A DNA stretch of 64,000 nt from JAICMB01 sp035295125 (GCA_035295125.1 DATGJP010000067.1:62001-126000); one strand, 5' to 3'; shown: positions 16,572 through 25,606, counted from the first letter of the stretch. Program-made: numbers and translations. Notes: generated from the letters alone by a model not told the origin.

Positions 16572-17297
16572 ATGGGTTCACCAGTAACAGCGGCTGCAGC
16601 TGCCCCAGAGCGTCGGCGAGAGAACCTCGCGCTCGCTTTTCAGGAACTTCTCACGGCTGGTGAGAGGCTGAGGACTTACAGGCAGCAGGTCACGGAGCCG
16701 ATATCCTTCCGGCAACAGATCTGGGAAGGGGTGAAGGTCGCGCAGGCGGAGGCGCTGAAACAGGGATATAGCGGCGACGACGCGGAATTGGCCGTGTTCG
16801 CCGTGGTTGCCTACCTGGACGAGTCGATCCTCAATCTGAATAACCCGGTATTGCGCGACTGGCCGCGTTTGCCCTTGCAGGAAGAACGCTATGGTCACCA
16901 CATCGCCGGTGAAATCTTCTTCCAGAACCTGCAGAAGATCATGCAGCGCAGCGAATCGCAGGATTTGGCGGATCTGCTCGAGGTCTACTATCTCTGCATG
17001 CTGTTGGGGTTCACCGGACGCTACACGATGGCGGGACGCGGCGAGCTGTACAACACCATGCAGCAGACCGGCGACAAAATCCGGCGCATTCGCAAGAGCA
17101 CGGGCATGATCTCGCCGGGCTGGATGCTTCCGGCCAACGAGCGGATCCAGGGGGCCGGCCGCGACCCGTTGGTAAAGGTGTTGTTGTTCAGCGCGATCGG
17201 TTGCGTCGTGCTGACCATTATTCTCTTCATCGCTTTCAAGACGGGCCTCGCAGCGGGAATCTCGTCGATGCGGTCCATCGCGATGCAATCGTTATAG
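16572..17297 (+). CDS. tssL: type VI secretion inner-membrane protein TssL (DotU family)
   Basis: A 241-residue DotU/IcmH-family protein. TssL binds TssM in the inner membrane and touches the baseplate TssK. The cytoplasmic domain has the family features: FRQQIW, an AYLDESIL segment, GEIFFQNL, the YYLCMLLGFTGRY motif near the middle, and RGEL. A single membrane helix lies near the C-terminus (about residues 197-219). There is no periplasmic OmpA-like extension, so peptidoglycan anchoring must come from another protein. The ATG at 16572 follows the GAGGTGAGGTGAGG run, a good ribosome site; the upstream GTG codons at 16563 and 16569 are alternatives. TssM begins 19 bases downstream. Confidence 0.92.
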   Translation: MGSPVTAAAAAPERRRENLALAFQELLTAGERLRTYRQQVTEPISFRQQIWEGVKVAQAEALKQGYSGDDAELAVFAVVAYLDESILNLNNPVLRDWPRLPLQEERYGHHIAGEIFFQNLQKIMQRSESQDLADLLEVYYLCMLLGFTGRYTMAGRGELYNTMQQTGDKIRRIRKSTGMISPGWMLPANERIQGAGRDPLVKVLLFSAIGCVVLTIILFIAFKTGLAAGISSMRSIAMQSL

Positions 17298-17316
17298 GCC
17301 AGGGACGGGTGCGAAC

Positions 17317-20300
17317 ATGAAGGGTTTCAGAATTTACTGGTACGGGGCGGCAAGCGTCCTCTTTTTCGGCGCCATCGGTTTTCTCACGACGCGTTTTTTC
17401 AATTTCCACGGCGCGGGATTCAACTTCATCATGATTCTCGCAGGCACGTTGGGAATCACGGCAGCGGCGTTTTTCAGTTTCTTCCAGAACAAGTTGCAGC
17501 AGAAGCAGCAGGCCAAGCAACAGCAGGCCATGTACGCTGCAGCATACGGTTATGCTCCGGCAGCCGCGGCGGGCGCGCAACAGGGCGGTGGCAGCGAGAT
17601 CGAGAGCCTGATCAAAGAGGCTGACAAACGCCTTGCCGAATCGCGTACCACGCCGGGGGCCACTATCAGTGGCCTGCCGGTCATTTTCATCATCGGCGAC
17701 CAGGGAAGTGCGAAGACCAGCGTCGTCGCGCACTGCGGGCTCGACCCCGAGTTACTGGCGGGACAGGTGTTAGTGGAGAACAACATCATTTCCACGCCGG
17801 TCGCGAATTTCTGGTATGGCCGGGATTCGGTGTTTGTCGAAGCCGCTGGAAAGTTGCTTGCCATTCCTGAAGCGTGGACACGGCTGCTCAAGAAGCTGCA
17901 ACCCGGGAAGCTGAAATCCGTGGTCGGCAAGGGGCGCCAGTCGCCTCGCGCGGTCTTCCTCTGTTTCGATTGCGAGAGCTTCACCAAGCCGGGTGCTTCC
18001 GAGCAGATCACGGCGACGGCGCGATATCTGCAAGCACGTCTGGCTGAAGTGTCCAAGAACCTCGGTATTAGTTTTCCGGTCTACGTCCTGTTCTCCAAAG
18101 CCGACCGGCTGGCGTTCTTCACGGAATTCGTGCGGAATCTCAGCAATGAAGAGGCGGGACAGGTTTTCGGTATGACACTGCCCATCGCTCCGGTGCGGTC
18201 GGGTGTGTATGCCGATGAAGAGAGCCGCCGTCTGAACGCCGCGTTTACCGATCTGTTCTCCTCGTTGTGCGATCGCCGCATCGATTACATGCCTCGCGAG
18301 CAGGATCCCATGAGCCTCCCGGGCGCGTATGAATTCCCGCGCGAGTTCCGCAAAATCCGCGGCACAATGGTGCAGTTCCTGGTCGATCTTTGCCGGCCTA
18401 GCCAACTCCAGGTCAGCCCATTCCTGCGTGGGTTCTATTTCTCGGGTATTCGGCCCATGGTTGTGAACGAGGCGAGCGCGAAACCGGCTGCCGCGGCCAC
18501 GCCAGTTGGGCAGAAGTCTTTCGACGCCGGCGCGACAAAGATGTTCCGTGCCGGTATGGAAGTACCCCAAGCCTACGCCGTGCAGCCCCAGATGAGCGCG
18601 GCGGGCCGCAGGGTCCCGCAGTGGATGTTTTTAGGTCACCTGTTCACCGACGTAATTCTGGCGGATCACGCTGCATTCGCCGCCAGCGAATCGAGCGTAA
18701 AGACCAGCCTCTTGCGCCGCATTCTGCTCGGCTCGTTGGCGCTCCTCTCGCTGCTGCTGTGTTTGATGTTCATCATTTCCTGGTCGGGCAACCGAAAGCT
18801 GGAGAACCAGGCGCTCAACGCCGGAAAAGCGCTTCAGGCCAGGGGCGGATCGGTCGGACCCATTCCAACGGTCGATTCACTCAGGCAGTTGGACGATCTC
18901 CGGCAATCGCTGGTAACGCTGACGGACTACGAAAAGAACGGCCGGCCCTTCAGCCTGGGCTGGGGTTTGTACACCGGCAGCGATCTGTACCCGCAGGTGC
19001 GTCGCAGCTATTACAACTTCTACAAGGCATACCTTTTCGGGAACATTCAGAACGGCTGGGTCAACTACCTTCAGAAGGTGCCAAACACGCCGGGTCCGAA
19101 CGACAACTACGGTTACGGCTACGACACGCTGAAAGGCTACCTGCTCAGTACGTCCGAGTGGAAACGTATTTCCGACCCCGCTCTGCAACGTTTCATGTCC
19201 TCTTTGCTGGCGTCACGCTGGAGCGCAGGGCATGAAGGGGAAATCAGCAAGGACCAGATGGATCTGGCCCGCGCACAGTTTGATTTCTATAGCAAGGATC
19301 TGCAATACGGGAACCCGTACTCGACCGATTTCGACGATCCGACCGTCACGCACTCCCGGAAGTACCTGGCGCAGTTCTCCGGCAAGGAGCGCGTTTACCA
19401 GGCGCTGCTCTCAGAGGCTGCCAAGGCAAGCCGTCCGATTAACTTCAACCGCGACTTCCCCGGTTCGGCGGAGATTATCATAGATCCGCGCGAGGTGCAG
19501 GGGCCATTTACGAAGACCGGTTGGGATGCCATGAAGAAGCTCATCGGGGACGCTGAAAAGAACTTCGGCGGTGAACGCTGGGTGCTGGGCGATTACGCCG
19601 GGAACATTCAGGATTTCACCGCGCTCAAGAAGGACCTGCTCGACCTCTACACCGCCGACTACATCAAGAACTGGCGCGAATTTGTGAAGGCGGCGCGCTT
19701 CACCGGCTACTCCAGCCTTGATGATGCAGCCAAAAAGCTAACCACGATTGTGAATAACCAGAGCCCGCTCATGGCTCTCATGTGGGTGACGTCGAACAAC
19801 ACGAACGTCGATCCGAAGGTGGCCGCAGCCTTCACGCAGCCTCAGAAAGTCGTGCCTCCGTCCGACGTACAGCAGTACATCCTTCCCTCGAACCAGACCT
19901 ACATCCAAGGTCTGAGTTCGTTGCAGGTGTCGATCCAGAACCTGCCTAAGCCGCCTGATCCCCCAAGCGCTAAGGCGACCATTGATCAGGCCGGCAATGC
20001 CCTGGTGGCCAGCCGGCAAATTACGGGGCCCTTCGCCATCGATAATGATGCGCATCTCGAAAAAGACGTCACGCGGTTGATGGAAGACCCCATCACACAC
20101 GCCGAGGCCCTCTTGAAGGGCGCCGGCACCGCCAACCTGAACGGCGCAGGCAGGGCGTTCTGCCAGGCTTTCGGCATCATGGTGAACAAGTTCCCGTTCA
20201 ATCCCAAGGCAACTGACGAAACCACGCTGCAGGAACTGAGCGATATCTTCCGGTCCAAGGATGGCAAGCTCTGGATGTTCTACGAGAACACCCTGAAACC

Positions 20301-20850
20301 GAACCTCACATGCTCGACGGCCGGCTGCACTCCGACGGGGCAAGTGGAGATGAACCCCGCCTTCGTGACCTTCTTCGGGCAAGCTGTGAGATTCTCGAAA
20401 GCCGTCTATGGCGATGCCGGCTCCGACCCCAACTACCACTACACGCTGTCGCCTGTGAAATCGGATCAGGTGGATAGCTTCGGAATTACCGTGAACGGGC
20501 AGACAACGTTGCTCAAGGGCGGAGCGTCGAAAGCCTATGTGTGGCCGGGTCCACCGGCGCAAAGTTTCAGCCTGCAGCTGAAAGTGACTGGTGGAACCAC
20601 TTTTGACGTGGAAACATGGCAGGGATTGTGGTCGGTGTTCCACTTCTTTGCCGATGCCGACCGCACCACGCAAACCGGCGCCGGTTATACTTTCGTATGG
20701 ATTCCCAGGCAGGGTCAGCGGAACACGACCCTCAACATAGCCGGACGCGCGTTAGAATACCAGTTCTACGTGGATACGGCGGGAGCTCCGGCAGTATTCA
20801 GCAAGGATTTCCTGTCGAGCCTGAAATGCGTTTCGACGGTAGCAAAATGA
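17317..20850 (+). CDS. tssM: type VI secretion membrane protein TssM (IcmF family)
   Basis: This 1177-residue IcmF protein is the structural core of the type VI trans-envelope complex. Two membrane helices lie within residues 1-60 and a third at about 469-487. The cytoplasmic region between them holds a P-loop, GDQGSAKTS (about 127-135), and an FSKAD motif like the family's TKxD guanine site. The long C-terminal part is periplasmic. An unusual short insert just before the third helix contains GATKMFRAG (ATKMF at 406-410), very close to the repeated motif of the array protein upstream. Length and order match standard TssM proteins. It follows tssL at once, and the kinase gene begins 17 bases downstream. 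Confidence 0.93.
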   Translation: MKGFRIYWYGAASVLFFGAIGFLTTRFFNFHGAGFNFIMILAGTLGITAAAFFSFFQNKLQQKQQAKQQQAMYAAAYGYAPAAAAGAQQGGGSEIESLIKEADKRLAESRTTPGATISGLPVIFIIGDQGSAKTSVVAHCGLDPELLAGQVLVENNIISTPVANFWYGRDSVFVEAAGKLLAIPEAWTRLLKKLQPGKLKSVVGKGRQSPRAVFLCFDCESFTKPGASEQITATARYLQARLAEVSKNLGISFPVYVLFSKADRLAFFTEFVRNLSNEEAGQVFGMTLPIAPVRSGVYADEESRRLNAAFTDLFSSLCDRRIDYMPREQDPMSLPGAYEFPREFRKIRGTMVQFLVDLCRPSQLQVSPFLRGFYFSGIRPMVVNEASAKPAAAATPVGQKSFDAGATKMFRAGMEVPQAYAVQPQMSAAGRRVPQWMFLGHLFTDVILADHAAFAASESSVKTSLLRRILLGSLALLSLLLCLMFIISWSGNRKLENQALNAGKALQARGGSVGPIPTVDSLRQLDDLRQSLVTLTDYEKNGRPFSLGWGLYTGSDLYPQVRRSYYNFYKAYLFGNIQNGWVNYLQKVPNTPGPNDNYGYGYDTLKGYLLSTSEWKRISDPALQRFMSSLLASRWSAGHEGEISKDQMDLARAQFDFYSKDLQYGNPYSTDFDDPTVTHSRKYLAQFSGKERVYQALLSEAAKASRPINFNRDFPGSAEIIIDPREVQGPFTKTGWDAMKKLIGDAEKNFGGERWVLGDYAGNIQDFTALKKDLLDLYTADYIKNWREFVKAARFTGYSSLDDAAKKLTTIVNNQSPLMALMWVTSNNTNVDPKVAAAFTQPQKVVPPSDVQQYILPSNQTYIQGLSSLQVSIQNLPKPPDPPSAKATIDQAGNALVASRQITGPFAIDNDAHLEKDVTRLMEDPITHAEALLKGAGTANLNGAGRAFCQAFGIMVNKFPFNPKATDETTLQELSDIFRSKDGKLWMFYENTLKPNLTCSTAGCTPTGQVEMNPAFVTFFGQAVRFSKAVYGDAGSDPNYHYTLSPVKSDQVDSFGITVNGQTTLLKGGASKAYVWPGPPAQSFSLQLKVTGGTTFDVETWQGLWSVFHFFADADRTTQTGAGYTFVWIPRQGQRNTTLNIAGRALEYQFYVDTAGAPAVFSKDFLSSLKCVSTVAK

Positions 20851-20867
20851 GTTGAGGTAGCGATCGA

Positions 20868-21884
20868 GTGAGTGCACCCATACAACTTCCCGCGCGCGTC
20901 GGGAAATACGAATTGCTGGAATACCTGGGCGGCGGTATGTCGCATGTGTTCCGTGCAACCGATACCATTCTGGGGCGGACGGTCGCGTTGAAGATACTAA
21001 CGCCTCAGGGGAACAAAGATCCCGAGGTCCGTGCGCGTTTCCTGCAGGAAGCTCGCATGGCGAGCAATATCAACCACGACAACATCATCAAGGTCCACGA
21101 TTTTGGCGAGGAGGGCGGCCGCCCGTTCATGGTGATGGAGTTCCTGCGCGGCGAAAGTCTGCGGGATGCCATCCGGGGCGGTCGCACCGGTGATGTCACC
21201 GACAAACTGAACACGTCGCTGCAGATTGCGCGGGCGCTGGAATACATTCAGGCGCGCAAAATCATCCATCGCGACATCAAACCCGAGAATATCCACATCG
21301 ATCCATCGGGGAAGGTGAAGCTGATGGACTTCGGTATCGCCAAATCCGAAGGCTTATCGCTCACGCGCGCCGGATTCACATTGGGTACGCCTTACTACAT
21401 GGCCCCCGAGCAGGTCATGGGTCAGCCGCCTACCGGACAGGTCGACGTTTACGCGTTCGGCGTAGTCATGGTCGAATTGTTGTCGGGCTCCAAACCGATC
21501 CAGGCGGACACGGTGGAGAAAATTTTCCAGCAAATTCTCTATCAACCCCTCAACCTTGAACCATTGGAAGGCAAGGGCATTCCACCTGCCGTGCTGGACC
21601 TGATCCGACGCTGCACCGCTAAAAAACCGGAAGAACGCATGCCAGGTTTCGGCTCGGTGTGTGCTGAACTCGAGAGGATTCTCGGTGGCGCCGCATACGG
21701 CGCTTCGTCTCAACAACAACCTCAGCACGCGGCGGCGGTGCCGGCCAGGGTACCCAGCATCTTCGCGGGCTTGCCACCGAGGTTTCAGAGCCCTCTATGG
21801 ATTTCCCTGATTTCGGCGTTGGCAGTGGTGGCAGCACTTGGCATTCTTCTGGTTCTTGGCCGGCTGCTTTCATCGGCGTTTTGA
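20868..21884 (+). CDS. tail-anchored Ser/Thr protein kinase linked to TssM
   Basis: This 338-residue kinase of the Hanks type has a complete catalytic domain at about 14-275: a glycine loop at 21-23, the ATP-binding Lys42 in ALKIL, the HRDIKPEN catalytic loop, DFG (in MDFGIAK) and an APEQ segment. A single hydrophobic helix follows at about 308-335, so the kinase is anchored by its C-terminus and faces the cytoplasm, like the motif-array protein. The GTG start at 20868 follows tssM by 17 bases. In other bacteria, threonine phosphorylation by PpkA activates type VI secretion through an FHA protein; no FHA or PP2C gene is in this window. Likely local substrates are TssM and the motif array, which is inference. 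Confidence 0.9.
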   Translation: MSAPIQLPARVGKYELLEYLGGGMSHVFRATDTILGRTVALKILTPQGNKDPEVRARFLQEARMASNINHDNIIKVHDFGEEGGRPFMVMEFLRGESLRDAIRGGRTGDVTDKLNTSLQIARALEYIQARKIIHRDIKPENIHIDPSGKVKLMDFGIAKSEGLSLTRAGFTLGTPYYMAPEQVMGQPPTGQVDVYAFGVVMVELLSGSKPIQADTVEKIFQQILYQPLNLEPLEGKGIPPAVLDLIRRCTAKKPEERMPGFGSVCAELERILGGAAYGASSQQQPQHAAAVPARVPSIFAGLPPRFQSPLWISLISALAVVAALGILLVLGRLLSSAF

Positions 21885-21991
21885 TAGGCTGGCTGAAGCT
21901 AACGAAGTAGAATTTTCCAATTGCAACTCACTCGAGGTAGTGGTTCATTTTGATTTCGCAACGCCGAGCCCATCGGCGACACACTTAATTT

Positions 21992-23101
21992 GTGGACGTT
22001 GTTGGAGTTGTTTTAGCCGTCCTGCAGTTGATCGCCCTTGGCGTTCCGATTTGGCTCCAACTGCGGCCGCGAAATTGGGGATCCTATCCGCTATGGGTGT
22101 GCACGCTCGAACACTTTTCGTCGTTCGACCCATGGGGTGGTGTCGTATTAGCGGATTGGAATCTGGAGCTTTTTCTCGTCGCGAATAATCAAGGCGCTTT
22201 GCCGGGACTGCGTCGCCGCGCCGATCTCGATCGTTGGCTGAATAAGCCTCCCGGACCCGGCAAGCGCCGCTTTAAGAAGTGGGAAGCCCTGGTGCTACGC
22301 CGCGGTCCCGATGATGACCCACGCTTCCTTCCCCGCGCCATGGCGAAGCTTTGGCTGGACGGTGTCTGTCCAACGGACCGGCTGCCGTGGCTGCTGAACG
22401 ACATGGAGCCGTCGTTCAAGAAATCCGACTTTCAGTCCGCGGATGTGGTGATACGGTTGGCGTCCGCTCTCAGTTGGATCTACGGAATCGCATTCCTTGT
22501 GCTCCTGAGCGTGTATATCTTTGTTGTTCCCCAAAGATCGCACCGTTTTCGCAATGTAGACCGACAAGTCTTCATTTCCGAGCCGCAGCACGAACAGGCC
22601 ATCTTCATGATCGGTGACCGGCTGATTCTGCTCCATGATGCCGTTCCCTGGCCGCCGGAAATGAGACGCGTGCCAGCAGGTATTCGCGTTACGGATGAGC
22701 GCCCATACGAGATTGGCTGGTACAAAGCAGGTTCCGCACGCCGTTTGCTTGCAATTCCGACGTTGCAGCAGAACGACCCGGTACGTGGCGTCTCCACACG
22801 CCCGTTCGGCACCGTGTGGCGCACAGATAGGGTTGGCCTGACGCCGGAGTTCCTACAGCAACTCAAGGCACGCACTCCCGATCTCGACATTCGTTACATC
22901 ACCGTGGACGGTTGGTGGTGGGCGGATCAGAACGCCGGCGGTAGTCTGGGGGACGGATGGCTGTGGCTATCGCTTATTCCCGGCATCCCAGCGCTTTGCC
23001 TCCTCATGGTCATCCTGACCCTTCGGTGGCGCGAGCATAACCTCCGGCTGAGATTGACTCAACGGCTGGCGGACGTTCTCCGGATACCGGTTAAGGCGTG
23101 A
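21992..23101 (+). CDS. uncharacterised membrane protein, 369 residues
   Basis: The product has three hydrophobic segments: residues 2-22 at the N-terminus, about 163-182 in the middle (SWIYGIAFLVLLS) and about 327-348 near the end. A cytoplasmic-looking region rich in Arg and Trp lies between the first two, and a soluble domain of about 140 residues between the second and third. I do not recognise a family. The GTG start at 21992 is about 110 bases after the Ser/Thr kinase gene, so it may be the last member of the type VI-linked run, but no sequence feature ties it to secretion. Confidence 0.65.
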   Translation: MDVVGVVLAVLQLIALGVPIWLQLRPRNWGSYPLWVCTLEHFSSFDPWGGVVLADWNLELFLVANNQGALPGLRRRADLDRWLNKPPGPGKRRFKKWEALVLRRGPDDDPRFLPRAMAKLWLDGVCPTDRLPWLLNDMEPSFKKSDFQSADVVIRLASALSWIYGIAFLVLLSVYIFVVPQRSHRFRNVDRQVFISEPQHEQAIFMIGDRLILLHDAVPWPPEMRRVPAGIRVTDERPYEIGWYKAGSARRLLAIPTLQQNDPVRGVSTRPFGTVWRTDRVGLTPEFLQQLKARTPDLDIRYITVDGWWWADQNAGGSLGDGWLWLSLIPGIPALCLLMVILTLRWREHNLRLRLTQRLADVLRIPVKA

Positions 23102-23133
23102 TCTCCGCTACGACGCGATCCGCCGTGAACTGA

Positions 23134-23679
23134 CTAGCGATACCAGTCCCGATCGTGGTGATAATGGTAATCGCCTCGTGAGTAACCAGGATCGCCCCAG
23201 TTTACGACGCGCATGGGTTGCTCGAGGCGAAAGGTTAAGACTGAGCCCTGCGGCACGTGGATCTCGCCGCCGTTAGTCTCCACCTGCGCTCCGGTTGCGC
23301 CCGCTATAGCCCCGACGATTGCTCCAACCACACCGCCGCCATTCTGCGTTCGGGTGTCAAAGTGTTGTTCCGTCGTATCCATGGCATAACGGCGGCCATT
23401 GACTGTAATGGACTCCAGATCGAGAACATATTGGCTTGGCCCAACCTGGCGCACGATGAGCTCGGCCTCCGAACCGCGCGGAATTGCAAGATCGCCATCC
23501 GATGCATGGATGTCTCTCGCCACGTGCGCTGGATAGATTCGGCCCCTGTCCCAATGGCTCACGTCTACCTGAGCATCCGGCCGCACTTGGATCTCAGTGC
23601 CGGGCGTGATGGTATCTGCCATTGCGGAAACCTGCATGCCGAAGAGGATTGCGGGAATTGCGAGGAATAGATTTCGCAT
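23134..23679 (-). CDS. exported protein with glycine-zipper segment
   Basis: A 181-residue exported protein. A signal peptide covers residues 1-21, ending in SAMA. The middle (about 25-105) is beta-rich with repeated small basic and acidic turns. A glycine-zipper stretch follows (GGGVVGAIVGAIAGATGA, about 113-130), then a beta strand region with GSVLTFRLEQP and a His/Tyr/Asp-rich tail. Proteins of this design are common but uncharacterised in Acidobacteriota; the zipper suggests membrane association or oligomerisation. The Shine-Dalgarno GGAGGT lies in the 3' arm of a perfect hairpin (23691-23710). It is a single-gene unit on the strand opposite the type VI genes. Confidence 0.75.
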   Translation of the reverse strand: MRNLFLAIPAILFGMQVSAMADTITPGTEIQVRPDAQVDVSHWDRGRIYPAHVARDIHASDGDLAIPRGSEAELIVRQVGPSQYVLDLESITVNGRRYAMDTTEQHFDTRTQNGGGVVGAIVGAIAGATGAQVETNGGEIHVPQGSVLTFRLEQPMRVVNWGDPGYSRGDYHYHHDRDWYR

Positions 23680-23690
23680 GAGTGTTGAAC

Positions 23691-23710
23691 ACCTCCGGGA
23701 GTGCGGAGGT
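23691..23710 (-). promoter_or_regulatory. hairpin sequestering a ribosome-binding site
   Basis: On the minus strand ACCTCCG (23710-23704) pairs perfectly with CGGAGGT (23697-23691) around a six-base loop. The 3' arm contains GGAGGT, a near-perfect Shine-Dalgarno sequence, 11 bases before the ATG at 23679. Folded RNA would hide the ribosome site of the glycine-zipper protein gene. The structure could respond to temperature, a ligand or an RNA-binding protein, or it could be only chance complementarity of a strong Shine-Dalgarno. Confidence 0.5.
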
Positions 23711-23768
23711 GCAATCGTCGTGCCACGTAACCTGGTTACGACAAGGCAGAGAGTTGCAATGCCAGTGC

Positions 23769-23784
23769 GCCGGCTTTAGCCGGC
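23769..23784. terminator. small GC-rich hairpin after the GT2 gene
   Basis: GCCGGC (23769-23774), TTTA, GCCGGC (23779-23784) form a perfect 6-base stem 16 bases after the stop of the glycosyltransferase gene on the minus strand. No T-run follows, so it is a weak candidate terminator. Hairpins of this kind also occur as dispersed repeats. Confidence 0.35.
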
Positions 23785-23799
23785 ATATCGAATCAGGCC

Positions 23800-25422
23800 T
23801 TAGACGTCGGCGGTGGCTTTTTCGATGGCGAGGCGGCGTTCGCGCATCCAGCGCACACGGCCCTGCCACTCCTGGTAAAGCGTGCTGAAGCCGGCCCAGT
23901 AGTAGCCGACAACAAAAAGCAGCAGGAACGGGATGGAGGGGATGTTCCAGGTGTCGATGGCGTAGCCGATCATCAGAACGAAGTAACTTCCGACTACCAG
24001 CTCGGCATAAGGCAGCCAGCCGCTTTTGCGGCGGTACTTCACATTGGCTAGTTTTGCCTTTTGCTGACCGATGGCGTATTTGGCAGTCCGCGCGAAGCTG
24101 GTCTGAACACCGAAGATGGCTTCTATGACGGCTTTCGCGTTCACTAGTGTCAGCGCCACGCCTGCTGCCATCAACACAGGCGTCAGCACCAGCGCGCGCT
24201 TCCAGTTGCCTGGGAAAAGCTCACGCTCCGCGAGGATGTAGAAGGCTGAGAGCGACCAGAAGGCTGCCACAACGAGCGGCAGGTCGATGGTGACCATCTG
24301 CATCCAGCCCATGTAAAACCGTACGATCATCACCGGCCAGAGCAGCAGCGTGATAAGAATCATCAGCGGGTAGGAGATGTTCGGCGTCAGGTGCATGAAG
24401 GCTTCGATCTTCTGGCGGCGCGTCATATCGGAGCGCAGGATCGACGGCAAAAGCTTGATTGCGACCTGGGTTAATCCCTTGGCCCAGCGCGACTGCTGCA
24501 CCTGGAAGCCGTAGGTTTCAACCGGCAGCTCCGAAGGGCACTCGACGCTTGGAACATACACGAATTTCCAGCCCTTCAATTGGGCGCGATAGCTGAGATC
24601 GGAATCCTCCGTGAGGGTGTCGTGCTGCCACCCGCCGGCGTCCTCAATCATCCTGGCGCGAAGAATACCGGCCGTGCCGTTGAAGTTGAAGAACATCCCA
24701 CCGCCGAAACGTGCGCCATGCTCCAGAACGAAATGGCCGTCCAGGAGCATTGCCTCGACTTCGGTGAGCAGGTTGTAATGACGATTCGTATAGCCCCAGC
24801 GGGTCTGGACCACGCCGATCTTCGGGTCGGCAAAGAAGTGTACCGTGCGGCGGAGGAAGTCAACCGGCGGAAGAAAATCGGCGTCGAAGATCGCGATGAA
24901 CTCACCGGTAGCCGACTTCATTCCCTCCTGGAGGGCGCCTGCTTTGAAGCCGTGACGGTTGGCACGGTGATGATATTCGATGGGCGCTCCGGAAGCCGCA
25001 TATTCAGCCACCAGGCGCTCTGTAAATTCGTGGGTGTCGTCGGTGGAATCGTCGAGAACCTGGATCTGGAGCAGCTCACGGGGGTAATCCATGCGCAAGG
25101 TCTGTTCCAACAACTGCTGCACTACGTAGCGCTCGTTATATAACGGGAGCTGGATCGTTACACGCGGCAGGTTCTCGAATTGAACCGGAGCTACCTCGGG
25201 GATCTTAATGCGGTTCTTGTAGTACCCGCGGATCATCTCGTAACGGTGGCAGCCGTAGACGGACAAGATGACCAGAACCACGAAATACGGGATCAGAACG
25301 AACCAGTCGAACAGCTGGAGGCGATAGATACCGGAGAACGTAGTATCCGTTAAGGCGTCGATGAGCTGGCTTCTCAACGACGTCGCTAATAGAAATGCGG
25401 GCAGACTTGGTAGTAGCACCAT
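23800..25422 (-). CDS. processive GT2 glycosyltransferase, cellulose synthase/CSLA-like
   Basis: A 540-residue membrane glycosyltransferase. An N-terminal membrane helix (about 40-60) is followed by a GT-A domain with the family's acidic motifs: LDDSTDDT, FDADF (DxD) and TEDSDLSYR (TED), then QVQQSRWAKG, the Q-x-x-RW motif of processive enzymes. Four or five more membrane helices cover about 340-510. This layout matches cellulose synthase-like proteins, closest in appearance to plant CSLA/CSLC mannan- and glucan-type synthases. Product polymer and acceptor are unknown. There is no PilZ domain at the C-terminus, so cyclic di-GMP control is not evident. It is divergent from the three-repeat exported protein gene. 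Confidence 0.88.
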   Translation of the reverse strand: MVLLPSLPAFLLATSLRSQLIDALTDTTFSGIYRLQLFDWFVLIPYFVVLVILSVYGCHRYEMIRGYYKNRIKIPEVAPVQFENLPRVTIQLPLYNERYVVQQLLEQTLRMDYPRELLQIQVLDDSTDDTHEFTERLVAEYAASGAPIEYHHRANRHGFKAGALQEGMKSATGEFIAIFDADFLPPVDFLRRTVHFFADPKIGVVQTRWGYTNRHYNLLTEVEAMLLDGHFVLEHGARFGGGMFFNFNGTAGILRARMIEDAGGWQHDTLTEDSDLSYRAQLKGWKFVYVPSVECPSELPVETYGFQVQQSRWAKGLTQVAIKLLPSILRSDMTRRQKIEAFMHLTPNISYPLMILITLLLWPVMIVRFYMGWMQMVTIDLPLVVAAFWSLSAFYILAERELFPGNWKRALVLTPVLMAAGVALTLVNAKAVIEAIFGVQTSFARTAKYAIGQQKAKLANVKYRRKSGWLPYAELVVGSYFVLMIGYAIDTWNIPSIPFLLLFVVGYYWAGFSTLYQEWQGRVRWMRERRLAIEKATADV

Positions 25423-25430
25423 TCGCTCGT

Positions 25431-25459
25431 TTGACTCCGGTTCGAAGACATTCTATACG
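25431..25459 (+). promoter_or_regulatory. possible promoter in the GT2 / three-repeat protein gap
   Basis: TTGACT (25431-25436) and TATACG (25454-25459) are separated by exactly 17 bases. Transcription to the right would reach the gene at 25628 with a leader of about 160 bases. This 205-base gap (25423-25627) is the longest in the window and otherwise holds only the palindrome at its right end. Confidence 0.35.
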
Positions 25460-25606
25460 AATGCCCGTCTGGCCGGGAGACACGCGCTTTCTTGTTTTTG
25501 GGACGATCGCACAACTGATCGTTCCGCCTCTCCATTGTATTGCGCCGGAGAACGTTTGAGTACTGTTGAAAGTGGAAGATAGCTTACGGTTCAACGTAGG
25601 CCGGGG

